From assembly GCA_003862155.1 (NCBI GenBank), contig QOUV01000005.1, positions 1-64,000 on the forward strand: 64,000 nucleotides of DNA. The letters are read 5' to 3'. Below the pieces are notes generated by a model that was given only the letters and a program-made list of their open reading frames with translations, searched no databases and had not been told where the DNA came from. Shown here one piece after another: positions 42,732-52,357 of this stretch (its first letter is position 1; each line of letters opens with the position of its first letter). The stretch is from Lachnospiraceae bacterium (GTDB lineage Bacteria; Bacillota; Clostridia; Lachnospirales; Lachnospiraceae). The translations under genes and the position numbers were made by a program.

Positions 42732-43481
42732 TTATTCGCCTTTCTTCGGATCGATAACGACGATCGTGATGTTGTCTTTTCCGCCTGCCTCGAGTGCCTT
42801 ATCGAGCAGAGACTTCGCCTGCTGCTTCGGTTCAATATCTTCTGAAAGCACAGAACTGATGTCATCATCTGAAACCATGTTTGTAAGTCCGTCAGTACAC
42901 ATAAGTACCCTGTCAACGTCGTCGAGCGGAATACTGAAAAAATCAGTGTGTACCATAGATTCGGCTCCTACAGCCCTGGTTATCCTGCTTTTATACTTGT
43001 GATGCTTCGCAGCTTCCTCTGTGATCTCGCCGTTTCTGACCATCTCCTGTACATACGAATGGTCGAGCGTTATCTGATAGAGGTTTTTACCTCTCTGAAC
43101 ATAGAGTCTGCTGTCGCCAATATTCGACACATAGAGCACCCCGTCAAGGAATGTAGCTGTGACCATAGTCGTTCCCATTCCAATCTTCTCAGGGTCGCTT
43201 CTCGCTTTCTCAAACAACTGCCAGTTTGTCTCTGAGATGACATCTCTCATCACCTCAACGACTCCATCCGGGCGCACAGAATCCTCTTCCTCGTTTCGAA
43301 GCAGCTCCACAACCTTCTTCACTGCAAACTCGGATGCGTAGTCTCCGGCGTTCTCTCCGCCCATGCCATCGGCTATGACAAAAAGATTGCCCAATGGCCC
43401 TACGCTCTTGTCTGATACGAATGCGAAATCCTCATTCGTCGCCCTTACTTTGCCTTTGTCTGTAAGACAGTAAAAATTCAT
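42732..43481 (-). CDS. stp: Stp/PP2C-type Ser/Thr phosphatase
   Basis: 249 residues. PP2C-type phosphatase with metal-binding motifs VIADGMGGENAGD, SNIGDSRLYV, MCTDGLTNMV and KDNITIVVID. It reverses phosphorylation by the neighbouring PASTA kinase. Three bases separate it from prkC. Confidence 0.95.
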   Translation of the reverse strand: MNFYCLTDKGKVRATNEDFAFVSDKSVGPLGNLFVIADGMGGENAGDYASEFAVKKVVELLRNEEEDSVRPDGVVEVMRDVISETNWQLFEKARSDPEKIGMGTTMVTATFLDGVLYVSNIGDSRLYVQRGKNLYQITLDHSYVQEMVRNGEITEEAAKHHKYKSRITRAVGAESMVHTDFFSIPLDDVDRVLMCTDGLTNMVSDDDISSVLSEDIEPKQQAKSLLDKALEAGGKDNITIVVIDPKKGE

Positions 43482-43490
43482 AAAATAGTG

Positions 43491-44567
43491 TTACCTTTCC
43501 AGATGACGTCTCCTGAGCTGTCCGCAGGCGCCGTCTATATCCTGTCCCATTTCTCTTCTTATAGTAGCATTTATTCCGAATTTTTCAAGTTTTCTCTGAA
43601 AATCCATGGCCGCCGCCCTCGTGGGAGCGGCAAAACTTCTCTCTTTTACCGGATTTACCGGTATCAGATTCATATGTGCTCCCCTCCAGAGCAGCTCTGA
43701 AAGCTCCTCTGCGTCCTCGTCTGTGTCATTTACTCCCTTTATCAGCGAGTACTCGAACGTGACTCTCCTGCCAGTCTTCTCCTGATACGATTTCATCGCA
43801 TCTACTGCCTCGTGGATATCGTATCTGTTCGCGATAGGCATAAGCTTCTTTCGCTTCTCCTGCGTCGGAGCGTGAAGAGACAGAGCGAGCGTTATCTCAA
43901 GCTTCTTCTCAGCCAGTTCATTTATCTTCGGGACTATGCCGCAGGTCGAAACCGTCAGATTTCTCTGCGACAGATGCAGGCCGTTCTCATCAGTCAGAAG
44001 CCTGATAAATGACAGCAGGTTGTCGTAGTTGTCAAGCGGCTCGCCGGTCCCCATAACGACAACATGGCTTATCCTGTTCCTTAAATACTCTTCGCTGTCC
44101 GGCTTCGGAACTGCCCCTGCCGTCTCATTGAAAATATCTCTCTGTATCGCCTCTATCTGTCCTAGCATCTCTCCCGGCGTAAGGCCACGCGCCAGACCGT
44201 TCATGCCCGAAGCGCAGAACGCGCAGCCCATCCGGCATCCGACCTGCGACGAAATACAGACCGAAAGTCCGTATTTGTATCTCATAAGCACCGTCTCAAC
44301 GAGGCTGTCGTCCGGCAGACGAAAAAGATATTTCCTTGTCCCGTCCTCTTTCGAGATCTGAACTTCCACCTTCTCAGGCGCAGTGATATACGCCTGATTT
44401 GAAAGCCTGGTCCTGAGGGCCTTCGGGATATCAGTCATCTCCTCAAAGCTCTCCGATAAGCTCTGGTGCAGCCACTTGTAAATCTGCTTCGCCCTGAATG
44501 GCTTCTCGCCAAGTGACGCAGCATAATTCTTCAATTCATCTATGTTTCTGCTGGAAATATCTTCCAT
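43491..44567 (-). CDS. rlmN: 23S rRNA/tRNA adenine-C2 methyltransferase
   Basis: 358 residues. Radical SAM methyltransferase acting on A2503 of 23S rRNA and A37 of some tRNAs. CxxxCxxC is in GCRMGCAFCASG; GTGEPLDNYDN and LALSLHAPTQEKR follow. I place the start at ATG 44567 (AGGAAGAG upstream, product MEDISSRNIDEL). A longer frame from 44630 would translate a dispersed GGGAC repeat (GTKRTVPSDP) and is not credible. Confidence 0.95.
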   Translation of the reverse strand: MEDISSRNIDELKNYAASLGEKPFRAKQIYKWLHQSLSESFEEMTDIPKALRTRLSNQAYITAPEKVEVQISKEDGTRKYLFRLPDDSLVETVLMRYKYGLSVCISSQVGCRMGCAFCASGMNGLARGLTPGEMLGQIEAIQRDIFNETAGAVPKPDSEEYLRNRISHVVVMGTGEPLDNYDNLLSFIRLLTDENGLHLSQRNLTVSTCGIVPKINELAEKKLEITLALSLHAPTQEKRKKLMPIANRYDIHEAVDAMKSYQEKTGRRVTFEYSLIKGVNDTDEDAEELSELLWRGAHMNLIPVNPVKERSFAAPTRAAAMDFQRKLEKFGINATIRREMGQDIDGACGQLRRRHLER

Positions 44568-44580
44568 ATCTTCTCTTCCT

Positions 44581-44610
44581 GGGTCACTAGGGACGGTTCT
44601 TTTCGTCCCA
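44581..44610. repeat. Short GGGAC...GTCCC repeat between rsmB and rlmN
   Basis: GGGTCACTAGGGACGGTTCT followed by TTTCGTCCCA. Lies just 5' of the rlmN ribosome-binding site. Confidence 0.8.
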
Positions 44611-44636
44611 TTTTCTGAAAGTTCTGACAAATCTGC

Positions 44637-45962
44637 TTATGCCTGTTTTTTCCGGATTATACTATAGAAGAAACCGTCATGCTCCGCGTCTGGAATTATC
44701 GTTAGCTGCTTCTGTATAAAAAATTCCGGATGGGCGCTGATAAACGCATCTGTCTGCTCTTCATTCTCTGCCGGATCGAGGGTGCAGGTCGAGTAGATAA
44801 GCTTTCCACCTGGTTTTACATATCTGGCAGCATTTTCTAATATTTTTCTCTGAATAGCGGCGAGCTCTGCAAAATCGCTCTGAAGAAGTCTGAGACGGAT
44901 CTCCGGCTTCCTGCCGCTTACCCCGAGTCCCGAACACGGGCAGTCCGCTATGACACAGTCATAGGAAGTTTCCCACTCGGCGCGGAATTCCGTGGCATCA
45001 TTTACAGTTGCAGATATTCTGTCATTCAAGCCGAGCCGGCTTATATTTTCTTCTATACGTTCTGTCTTCTGCCGGGAAACGTCGCAGGAAGTGACCCGGG
45101 CGCCATAGAGCCATGCCGCGCAGACCGACTTGCCGCCGGGTGAAGCGCAGAGGTCGAGAACTGATGCGCCAGACTCGAGACCGGCGTTGAGCAGTGGCTG
45201 CATCGAGGATCGGTCCATTATATAAAAAATGCCGTCTTTAAAAGCGGAAAGCGAAGCCGGATTCGTACCAGACTTAAAAGTCAGCTCGAAAAGTCCTCCC
45301 GGAAGTTCATATGAATCCGAAACAGAATCCCCGATCACATCTGCTCCAGCCTTCGATATCGCTGTTATCTTCCTCTCCGCGGATAAGCCCTCTGTCACAG
45401 ACTTCCCAGGGTATGATTTTTCCAGAAATTCAGTAATCCAATAAGGATACGAGTATCTTAAAGATTTGTCAAGAAGCGGCTCAAAGGACGCATATCGCTT
45501 GTCCAAAACCCGCCAGTGCCCGGCAGAATATTTAAGGCGTATTGAAGTACTTTCAAGCACCACCCGGGCTTCTGGCGCATCCTTTTCGCGGATGACCTGA
45601 CGGATCACGGCGTTTGCAAATGAAGCGAAGCGCGGCCTGCCGAGTGACTTGATAAGCCCTACCGACTCGTTGCAGGCAGCCGCATCAGGCACTTTTTCCA
45701 TGAAAAAAATCTGTGCGAGAGCGAGACGGATTGCTGAAAGCACCAGTCTGTCAATTTTTTTCAGGCGGGTGCTGCTGTATGCTGCGATCACAGCATCGAT
45801 CGTCGACTGGTGCGCAGTCTCAGTCTCAACTAAAGCCGTATAGAAGGCGCCGTCGCGGTGGTCCCAGTCAGAGCGCTCTTTTAAAGTCCGCTTTACCACA
45901 GCCGAGCGGTATTCGTCGGTTTTTTCGAGAGTCAGCAGGGCATTTTTTCTTATATCATCCAT
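44637..45962 (-). CDS. rsmB: 16S rRNA (cytosine-C5)-methyltransferase RsmB
   Basis: 441 residues. N-terminal ~140 residues are NusB-like (LVLSAIRLALAQIFFMEKVP); the C-terminal methyltransferase has the SAM motif VLDLCASPGGKS and two catalytic cysteines in DCPCSGLG and YSTCTLDPAENEEQ. Methylates C967 of 16S rRNA in the family. Its start overlaps the last base of the upstream ttcA-like gene. Confidence 0.92.
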   Translation of the reverse strand: MDDIRKNALLTLEKTDEYRSAVVKRTLKERSDWDHRDGAFYTALVETETAHQSTIDAVIAAYSSTRLKKIDRLVLSAIRLALAQIFFMEKVPDAAACNESVGLIKSLGRPRFASFANAVIRQVIREKDAPEARVVLESTSIRLKYSAGHWRVLDKRYASFEPLLDKSLRYSYPYWITEFLEKSYPGKSVTEGLSAERKITAISKAGADVIGDSVSDSYELPGGLFELTFKSGTNPASLSAFKDGIFYIMDRSSMQPLLNAGLESGASVLDLCASPGGKSVCAAWLYGARVTSCDVSRQKTERIEENISRLGLNDRISATVNDATEFRAEWETSYDCVIADCPCSGLGVSGRKPEIRLRLLQSDFAELAAIQRKILENAARYVKPGGKLIYSTCTLDPAENEEQTDAFISAHPEFFIQKQLTIIPDAEHDGFFYSIIRKKQA

Positions 45963-47092
45963 TAGTAGTCCTCAGTGAAAAAGTGCTTCACTCCGTCCTT
46001 TTTCCAGGCGACTATAGTCGACAGGTTCACGTTTTCGACACTTCTGAATATATTTTTTTCAACATTCGGGTTTACTTTTTTGAGCTGACGGATGAGCTGC
46101 TTTATCTCCATGCGCTTCGAGTTTGTGTGGCCCTCAGGATCGAGTGACGAACAGTTGTCGGTGAAGTGACAGGCGCACTGGATGAAGTGCAGTCCGTTCG
46201 TGTCGCGCCAGCGCTTGATGTCGTCCTCACGGATCAGGTAGAGCGGGCGGATAAGCTCCATGCCCGGAAAATTCGTCGAGTGAAGTTTCGGCATCATGGT
46301 CTGGACCTGTCCGCCGTAGAGCATTCCCATAAGAATCGTTTCGATCACATCGTCGAAATGGTGGCCGAGGGCGATCTTGTTGCAGCCGAGCTTCTGCGCC
46401 TGGGAATAGAGCCAGCCGCGGCGCATACGGGCGCAGAGATAGCACGGATTTTTAGGCACCGTGTCTACTATATCAAAAATATCCGATTTAAAAACAGTCA
46501 GAGGCACATCCAGAAGGCGGGCATTTTCTTCGATGACAGCGAGATTCGTATCGTTGTAGCCCGGATTCATGCACATGAAAGTCATGTCGAATTCGAACTT
46601 GTGATGCCGCTGTATCTCCTGGAAAAGCTTTGCCATAAGAAACGAATCTTTTCCACCAGATACGCAGACAGCCACATGGTCGCCCGGCTGTAAAAGCTCG
46701 TAGGTGTTTAAGGCCCTTGCAAAAGGCGAAAAGAGCTTCTTGTGGAAGGTCTTCCTGATGCTCTCCTCTGCCTGTTTTTTCTTGGACTGTGCGTGCTTTA
46801 TGTCAAAAACGACCCATCTCGAATAACCGCCCGCCAGAGAAAATGCATCGACGCCCTGCTCGCGGAGCTTTTTTACAGGCTCAACGGACTGGGTCCCGTT
46901 CATACAGTAGACGATTACCGGAACGCCCTGGCCCTTCCAGTCGGATAAGTGCGAGTCAAATTCTGATGCGGGTATCAAGACCGCTCCCGGGATAGTGCCG
47001 TAGTCGGTCGCACTTTTGTTGCGCATATCAACTAAAATATAAGAGGAGAGCCGTTTCTCGGACATCTCCTCCGGTGTAATTTCAATATCCAT
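45962..47092 (-). CDS. Rhodanese - TtcA-like PP-loop tRNA thiolase fusion
   Basis: 376 residues. Residues ~1-100 are a rhodanese domain with the candidate sulfur-carrying Cys in IVYCMNGTQS. Residues ~125-376 are a PP-loop ATPase of the TtcA/TtuA type: VCVSGGKDSFLM, GHHFDDVIET, and Cys pairs CYLCARMRR and CACHFTDNC that may hold an Fe-S cluster. TtcA-type enzymes make 2-thiocytidine in tRNA. The fused rhodanese suggests built-in sulfur delivery (inference). Not interrupted at the junction. Confidence 0.85.
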   Translation of the reverse strand: MDIEITPEEMSEKRLSSYILVDMRNKSATDYGTIPGAVLIPASEFDSHLSDWKGQGVPVIVYCMNGTQSVEPVKKLREQGVDAFSLAGGYSRWVVFDIKHAQSKKKQAEESIRKTFHKKLFSPFARALNTYELLQPGDHVAVCVSGGKDSFLMAKLFQEIQRHHKFEFDMTFMCMNPGYNDTNLAVIEENARLLDVPLTVFKSDIFDIVDTVPKNPCYLCARMRRGWLYSQAQKLGCNKIALGHHFDDVIETILMGMLYGGQVQTMMPKLHSTNFPGMELIRPLYLIREDDIKRWRDTNGLHFIQCACHFTDNCSSLDPEGHTNSKRMEIKQLIRQLKKVNPNVEKNIFRSVENVNLSTIVAWKKDGVKHFFTEDY

Positions 47093-47098
47093 AAAAAA

Positions 47099-47956
47099 TC
47101 AATCTGCTTTTGCCAGCTTCTCCCTGAGGGCTCTGCCTGCGCGGAAAAGCTCACGTTTTTTAAGCTTTTTTTCAAGATCTGACTTCTCGCGCGCTGCGTG
47201 ATCAAAGCCGATAATGTCAGTCGCGATCTTCGATGCGATCATAATGCCCGCAACCGGCGGAACAAACGGAGTCGAAGACGGTATCGCACGGCGGTCAGAG
47301 CAGGACCTCGGCGAATTCGGCGGGCAGACGCAGTGCTCACGGCAGCTGATCTCTGAATCGTCGATAGGAGTAAGCGCAGTCTCCGTAGAATAGAGCACAG
47401 TGCATTTCCTGACGCCTCGTTTTCTGAGCTCACGCCTCATAACCTTCGCGAGCGGATCATTTACAGTCTTGTAAATATCGGTTATCAAAAGCTTCGTCGG
47501 GTCCACGCGGTTACCGCAGCCCATACACGAAATAACGGGAATTCCAGCCTTCTGGGCCTCCTCTATGATAAGAAGCTTCGCCGTAACTGTATCGACAGCG
47601 TCCACAACATAGTCCCACTTTGAAAAATCGAACTCATCCTTGTTCTCCGGCAGGAAAAATGTCTTGTGAGTCTCCACTTCGGCGTGCGGGTTGATAGAAA
47701 GGATCCTCTCCTTTCCAATCTCCACCTTTGGATGCCCGATAGTGTTTACAGTGGCGAGTATCTGACGGTTGATATTCGTAAGGCAGACGACATCGTCATC
47801 GACCAGCACAAAATGGCCGACTCCCGCCCTCGCAAGTGACTCTACAACATAGCCGCCTACGCCGCCAATCCCGAAGATGGCGACGCGAGCGGCTTTTAAC
47901 TTGTCCATTGCTTCTGCACCGAGAAGCATCTGAGTTCTTGAAAACTGGTTCTGCAT
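47099..47956 (-). CDS. tcdA: tRNA threonylcarbamoyladenosine dehydratase (TcdA-like)
   Basis: 285 residues. E1/ThiF-like adenylating fold: FGIGGVGGYVVESLARAG (ATP site), DDDVVCLTNINRQ, VVDAVDTVTAK and SCMGCGNRVDP. Members form the cyclic t6A modification at tRNA position 37. A Cys-rich stretch CREHCVCPPNSPRSC occurs near residue 205. Its ATG overlaps the end of pta. Confidence 0.88.
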   Translation of the reverse strand: MQNQFSRTQMLLGAEAMDKLKAARVAIFGIGGVGGYVVESLARAGVGHFVLVDDDVVCLTNINRQILATVNTIGHPKVEIGKERILSINPHAEVETHKTFFLPENKDEFDFSKWDYVVDAVDTVTAKLLIIEEAQKAGIPVISCMGCGNRVDPTKLLITDIYKTVNDPLAKVMRRELRKRGVRKCTVLYSTETALTPIDDSEISCREHCVCPPNSPRSCSDRRAIPSSTPFVPPVAGIMIASKIATDIIGFDHAAREKSDLEKKLKKRELFRAGRALREKLAKAD

Positions 47957-48945
47957 TATGCCAGAGCAGCTGTGATGACAGCCATTGAGTAAACCTCAAG
48001 GGCATTGCAGCCACGTGAAAGGTCGTTGATAGGTGCGTTGAGTCCAAGAAGGATAGGACCGTAAGCATCGAAACCGCCTAATCTCTGGGCGATCTTGTAG
48101 CCAATGTTTCCAGCATTGATATCTGGGAAAATGAAGGTATTGGCATGTCCGGCAACAGGGTCTCCAGGGCACTTCGTCTCTGCGACACGAGGAGCTACGG
48201 CTGCGTCGAACTGGAGCTCACCTGAAATAGGGAGATCCGGATACTTAGCCTTGGCCTTCTCAGCGGCGTTTCTCATCTTGTCAACTGAATCGCCCTTGCC
48301 AGAACCAAGTGTAGAATATGAAAGGAATGCAACCTTAGGATCTACGCCGAATACCCTTGCACACTCAGATGCCTCGCCAGCGATCTCAACAAGCTGATCC
48401 TCGGTAGGATCGATGTTGATAGCGCAGTCTGCAAATGCGAGAACTTCGTTGTCACCAGTAGCTGCTGGACGAACCAGGATGAAGACTGAGCTTACGTTAG
48501 ATGCGCCCGGCTTGGTTTTAATAAGCTGAAGTGCAGGTCTTACAGTATCTGCTGTAGAGTAGGTAGCGCCACCTAAAAGGCAGTCAGCCTCGCCCATCTT
48601 TACAAGCATTGTTCCGAAGTAGTTGGCACCGGCAAGTGTCTTTCTGGCCTGGTCAGGTGTAACACCCTTCTTCTTGCGAAGCTCGCAGAACAGGTCTACC
48701 ATCTCGTCAAATTTCTCGTAGTTGTTCGGATCTATGATCTTGGCGCCACGGATATTGTAACCTTCCTTCTCAGCTGCTGCTTCGATCTCCTCTGGATTTC
48801 CAAGAAGAAGCGGATGCAGGAAGTTTGAAGCGAGAAGTCTTGATGCTGCCTCGAGAATTCTCGGATCTGTGCCCTCTGTGAAGACGATAGTCTTAGGGCT
48901 CTTTTTCAGTTTTTCAATCATGCTTCCAAAACCGAATGATGCCAT
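47956..48945 (-). CDS. pta: Phosphate acetyltransferase
   Basis: 329 residues. Converts acetyl-CoA and phosphate to acetyl phosphate and CoA in acetate fermentation. VFTEGTDPRILEAA, GGATYSTADTVRPALQLI, SYSTLGSGKGDSVDKM and ELQFDAAVAP are characteristic. No acetate kinase gene is adjacent, unlike many Clostridia. A hairpin GGCTGA/TCAGCC lies in the upstream gap. Confidence 0.95.
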   Translation of the reverse strand: MASFGFGSMIEKLKKSPKTIVFTEGTDPRILEAASRLLASNFLHPLLLGNPEEIEAAAEKEGYNIRGAKIIDPNNYEKFDEMVDLFCELRKKKGVTPDQARKTLAGANYFGTMLVKMGEADCLLGGATYSTADTVRPALQLIKTKPGASNVSSVFILVRPAATGDNEVLAFADCAINIDPTEDQLVEIAGEASECARVFGVDPKVAFLSYSTLGSGKGDSVDKMRNAAEKAKAKYPDLPISGELQFDAAVAPRVAETKCPGDPVAGHANTFIFPDINAGNIGYKIAQRLGGFDAYGPILLGLNAPINDLSRGCNALEVYSMAVITAALA

Positions 48946-49056
48946 TTTAAATCTCCTTTTATAAAAATTTTGTTAGTAAAGGCTGACAGTCCGTTCAGCC
49001 ATAACTATGATAACACTCAGAAGTATTTTTTTAAAGTACTATGTATTGTACAAATA

Positions 49057-50403
49057 TCAGTGCCGGTCAAATTTAAACAGGGAGAGAATCTTCTCCGAGT
49101 TCGACTGCGTAATAAACTCGACATTGTTTAAAAATATAACGTCCTTAATCTTCTTGTCCTTTATCATCTGAGTCAGATCGTCCCTGTAATAGCGGAAATC
49201 CACGATATATGTCTTGTCGTAGTGATCGACGAGGAAAGGCGCAAAGGCGCATCCGTAGGAGTCTTTTATAAGGACACAGGCGCTGCCGTCATTTTTCTTT
49301 GGATTGTCGATCTCCTCTAACGGCTCATCCCCGCCAATAAATACAGAGTAGCTTTTTCCCGGCTGGATGATCTTATATTTGACCTTTTTGTAGTTCTGGT
49401 CTGTCATCGTCATCGTATTTGTCGAGATAGGGATGTAGGCTTCGATCGTGTCCGGATTTTTCTGAAGCTCCGGCGACTTGCGGCTGAATGAGTAGTAAGT
49501 CCCGAGGAAGCCTTTAGACACCTGCTTCTTGTAGTCCCCAAGCTCGTGAGGTGTAAAGCCCTTCATCCTGCAGAACTGCCTGTAGGCGTAATATGCGCCG
49601 CGGGCGGTCCAGTGGTGATCCGTCCTGAAATAGATATACTCAGAGCTGTGATTTCTAAGCTCGTTGTAGACTTCGACCACGTTCACATTTTTTGCGAAGC
49701 GCTTGTAAATATAGTCGAAGGCGTCTCCCTCGTACTGTGACAGCTTCTCCTGAGTCTTCTTCGAAAGCACAGCTCCAAAACTGTCCGGAGTAGGAATCGC
49801 GTAGACATTCACCGAACTGCCGAGGCGCTCGGCGACGGTATTTACCATGGAAGCGTACGTATCAACATTTTTCCGGTTGAAATAGTACAGTGAAAAACCA
49901 CTTCCTCCGGCAATATAAATGGAGCCGACCTTCTCCGGCTCGGCCTGTATGGCTTTGCTGTCTGCATCATCATTCAGTTTCGTCTCTGTGGAGTTTGTCT
50001 TTTTTTCCGGCTTCTTCGCACCAGAAGAAGCAGTCTTAGATGAAGGTATCTTCATGGTCTTTGCGGCAGTGACCTTCTTTTTGACCGGGATCTTGTCTCC
50101 CTTCTTCACAGCGTTGGCTGTCACGATTTTGTCTCCGCCGATCCCATAGTGGTCCTGGATGTCGGAGTTTTTCGCGATCATCGTCTCGCGCAGCGGATAG
50201 GTGTCGGCGTACCAGGTCTGCAGGCCGCTGTAAAATTTTCCGTTCAAAAGCCCCTGAACAGTAAGAGTCGGGAACTTCGCGAGTTTTCTCTTCTCATTAA
50301 CCGACTCCGCAGGCCTTGTCCCAAAGATTCCGACAGCACAGAAAGTCAGGACTATTAAAAATATGAAAATAATAAAAATGATTGAAAAAGATCTTTTTTT
50401 CAT
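49057..50403 (-). CDS. DHHW-family (AlgX/AlgJ-like) membrane-anchored protein
   Basis: 448 residues. An N-terminal membrane segment (FSIIFIIFIFLIVLTFCAVG) is followed by a Lys/Ser/Thr-rich stretch and a SGNH-like domain containing FRTDHHWTARGAYYAY, the DHHW motif, and IKDSYGCAFAPF. Such proteins work with MBOAT acyltransferases in O-acetylation of extracellular polysaccharides. It lies 24 bp downstream of an MBOAT gene. The polymer modified here is unknown. Confidence 0.88.
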   Translation of the reverse strand: MKKRSFSIIFIIFIFLIVLTFCAVGIFGTRPAESVNEKRKLAKFPTLTVQGLLNGKFYSGLQTWYADTYPLRETMIAKNSDIQDHYGIGGDKIVTANAVKKGDKIPVKKKVTAAKTMKIPSSKTASSGAKKPEKKTNSTETKLNDDADSKAIQAEPEKVGSIYIAGGSGFSLYYFNRKNVDTYASMVNTVAERLGSSVNVYAIPTPDSFGAVLSKKTQEKLSQYEGDAFDYIYKRFAKNVNVVEVYNELRNHSSEYIYFRTDHHWTARGAYYAYRQFCRMKGFTPHELGDYKKQVSKGFLGTYYSFSRKSPELQKNPDTIEAYIPISTNTMTMTDQNYKKVKYKIIQPGKSYSVFIGGDEPLEEIDNPKKNDGSACVLIKDSYGCAFAPFLVDHYDKTYIVDFRYYRDDLTQMIKDKKIKDVIFLNNVEFITQSNSEKILSLFKFDRH

Positions 50404-50427
50404 GTTTTCCTCATCTCATAGCTTTGG

Positions 50428-51861
50428 TCAGAACTGGTTGTAAAGGAACGGCGTGTAGTTGTTTCCAGCCATCGCAAAGAGCGACCAGATAAATATCACT
50501 GCAGTGAATGCTGTCTTTATGATCGTGACAGAAAATTCAGCGGCACCGCCTCTGTCGGCGACTTTGGACAATTTGTCCTCAATGATCTTAAAGAGCGGCG
50601 TGCAGGCTAACACGGCCACAGCTATGAAAAATACATTGCCACGCAGTGTATAGAGTATCTGCTGGTCATAGAGCTCGCTTCCCGCAAAAAGTCCTCTCAC
50701 TGCCATCTTCAGCTGACCGAAATCGGAGAACCGAAATATCACCCATCCGAAATTTACAACGAACAGCGCGTAGATATGTCCGAAAAAGCTTCTGACCGGT
50801 CCGGCTTTCGAGACCTTGTGCCTTAACGCGTGCTCAATACCAACGAAGACGAAATAGTAAAGTCCCCAGATAACGAAGTTCCACGAAGAGCCGTGCCAGA
50901 GCCCGGTAAGGAACCAGACTACGAGCAGGTTGAACACATGCCTTAAAGCGCCGACCCGGCTGCCACCCATCGGGATATACACATAGTCCCTGAAAAACAA
51001 TGACAGTGAAATATGCCATCTTCTCCAGAAATCCGTAATGCTCTTTGCCACATACGGGTAGTTGAAGTTTTCCATATACGTATAGCCGCACATGTGGCCG
51101 AGCCCCAGGGCCATGTCAGTGTAGGCCGAGAAATCCAGATACATCTGCAGTGTAAAAAATATCGAGCCGATCCAGAGTGTCAGCACCGGCTGGGACGCGA
51201 GAGCCGCTCCTTTAGGAAGCAGCAGGTCCGCCTGTGAGCCGCAGTAATCGGCGAGTATCACTTTTTTTGACAGACCGATAATAAATCTGAAAAGTCCATC
51301 AGCAAACTCTGTCTTCGTCAGATTTCTCGACACGAGCTGCGGTCTGATGTCGCCGTAGCGCACGATAGGTCCCTGCACAACATGGTGAAATGACATCGTG
51401 TATAAAAGGAACCTGCCAAAATTTGTCTCGTGTTCAACTGTCCCGCGGCTTACATCGGCAAGATACGAAATGATCTTAAAAGTGTAAAATGAGATACCGA
51501 CCGGCAGGGCAATTTTTAAAACAGGAAGTCCAACCCCGGTAAAATCATTTATCGTCTTCTCTATGAAACCTGTATATTTAAAAAAGCCGAGAGCCGCTAT
51601 AAGCACTATGACTCCGCTGACGAGGAAGCCCTTCGTGCTCCCCGCTCTTTTCCTCTGATATGAGATCAGCCGGCCCGTGTACCATCCGAAAAAGCTCAGC
51701 GCTATGATAAGGACCAGATACCCGACGCCGGCGCTCGCATACAGGATTATTGAAAAAATAAGCAGCACCGCGTTCTGAGCCTTTACGCCTCTGGCAAGCA
51801 GATAGATTATCAAGAAAACCGGCAGGATCACCAGTACAAAGAAAAGTCCCCAAAATGTCAT
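50428..51861 (-). CDS. MBOAT-family O-acyltransferase (AlgI-like)
   Basis: 477 residues, about 11-12 hydrophobic segments. Family signatures PVGISFYTFKIISYLADV, FHHVVQGPIVRYGD, DFWRRWHISLSLFFRDYVYI and the catalytic His in GLWHGSSWNFVIWG. AlgI-type proteins pass acetyl groups across the membrane to a partner such as the DHHW protein encoded next. Confidence 0.92.
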   Translation of the reverse strand: MTFWGLFFVLVILPVFLIIYLLARGVKAQNAVLLIFSIILYASAGVGYLVLIIALSFFGWYTGRLISYQRKRAGSTKGFLVSGVIVLIAALGFFKYTGFIEKTINDFTGVGLPVLKIALPVGISFYTFKIISYLADVSRGTVEHETNFGRFLLYTMSFHHVVQGPIVRYGDIRPQLVSRNLTKTEFADGLFRFIIGLSKKVILADYCGSQADLLLPKGAALASQPVLTLWIGSIFFTLQMYLDFSAYTDMALGLGHMCGYTYMENFNYPYVAKSITDFWRRWHISLSLFFRDYVYIPMGGSRVGALRHVFNLLVVWFLTGLWHGSSWNFVIWGLYYFVFVGIEHALRHKVSKAGPVRSFFGHIYALFVVNFGWVIFRFSDFGQLKMAVRGLFAGSELYDQQILYTLRGNVFFIAVAVLACTPLFKIIEDKLSKVADRGGAAEFSVTIIKTAFTAVIFIWSLFAMAGNNYTPFLYNQF

Positions 51862-51968
51862 ATCAATTTCTCTACTTTCTCAAATTTACAGACTCTTATT
51901 TTATGTTGGCATCAGACCTTTGTCAATGACTTAATATCGTAACATTTCTGTAAGAAATGCAAAAAAGT

Positions 51969-51993
51969 CCCGGTGTCTTTTTCTGACACCGGG
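51969..51993 (-). terminator. Intrinsic terminator of the small metal-protein operon
   Basis: CCCGGTGTC/GACACCGGG, 9-bp stem with a 7-base loop; on the minus strand it is followed by ACTTTTTT. Confidence 0.85.
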
Positions 51994-52011
51994 TATGTAA
52001 ATTGGAAGGAA

Positions 52012-52284
52012 TTACCTGTGAAATCCAAACAGGCCTTTTTTCTTCTGAACCTCAGATTCACTGACATCCAAAAGCTTGTAGCCGATGTCCTTGAATGCCG
52101 AGTTCAGGTCGTGCTTTACCATGCCGAGAGGCATCGGCTCATCGAGCAGAAAAGAAGCCTCTCTAGTCGTGTGATCAGCCGTGAGCTTCTTAGCCTCCGG
52201 GATCTTCTTTCTGATGGCATCCTTGATATGTGCCTCGCACATACCGCACATCATACCATCGATCGTCATCTCAATCTTCTGCAT
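52012..52284 (-). CDS. Heavy-metal-associated (HMA, CopZ-like) domain protein
   Basis: 90 residues. HMA fold with the metal-binding motif MMCGMCEAHIKDAI (CxxC); a short basic C-terminal tail (VQKKKGLFGFHR) is extra to the domain. Such proteins carry Cu(I) or related ions. I start at MQKIEMTIDG (52284), where the domain begins; an ATG ten codons earlier is possible. Downstream of a Cys-rich membrane protein gene and a CsoR-type operator, pointing to copper control (inference). Confidence 0.8.
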   Translation of the reverse strand: MQKIEMTIDGMMCGMCEAHIKDAIRKKIPEAKKLTADHTTREASFLLDEPMPLGMVKHDLNSAFKDIGYKLLDVSESEVQKKKGLFGFHR

Positions 52285-52357
52285 AACTGCCTTCTTTCCA
52301 AAAATCGGATTCACTTCCGCGCTTTCTGAAGTTTCACGATATGCCTCTGCATCGCTC

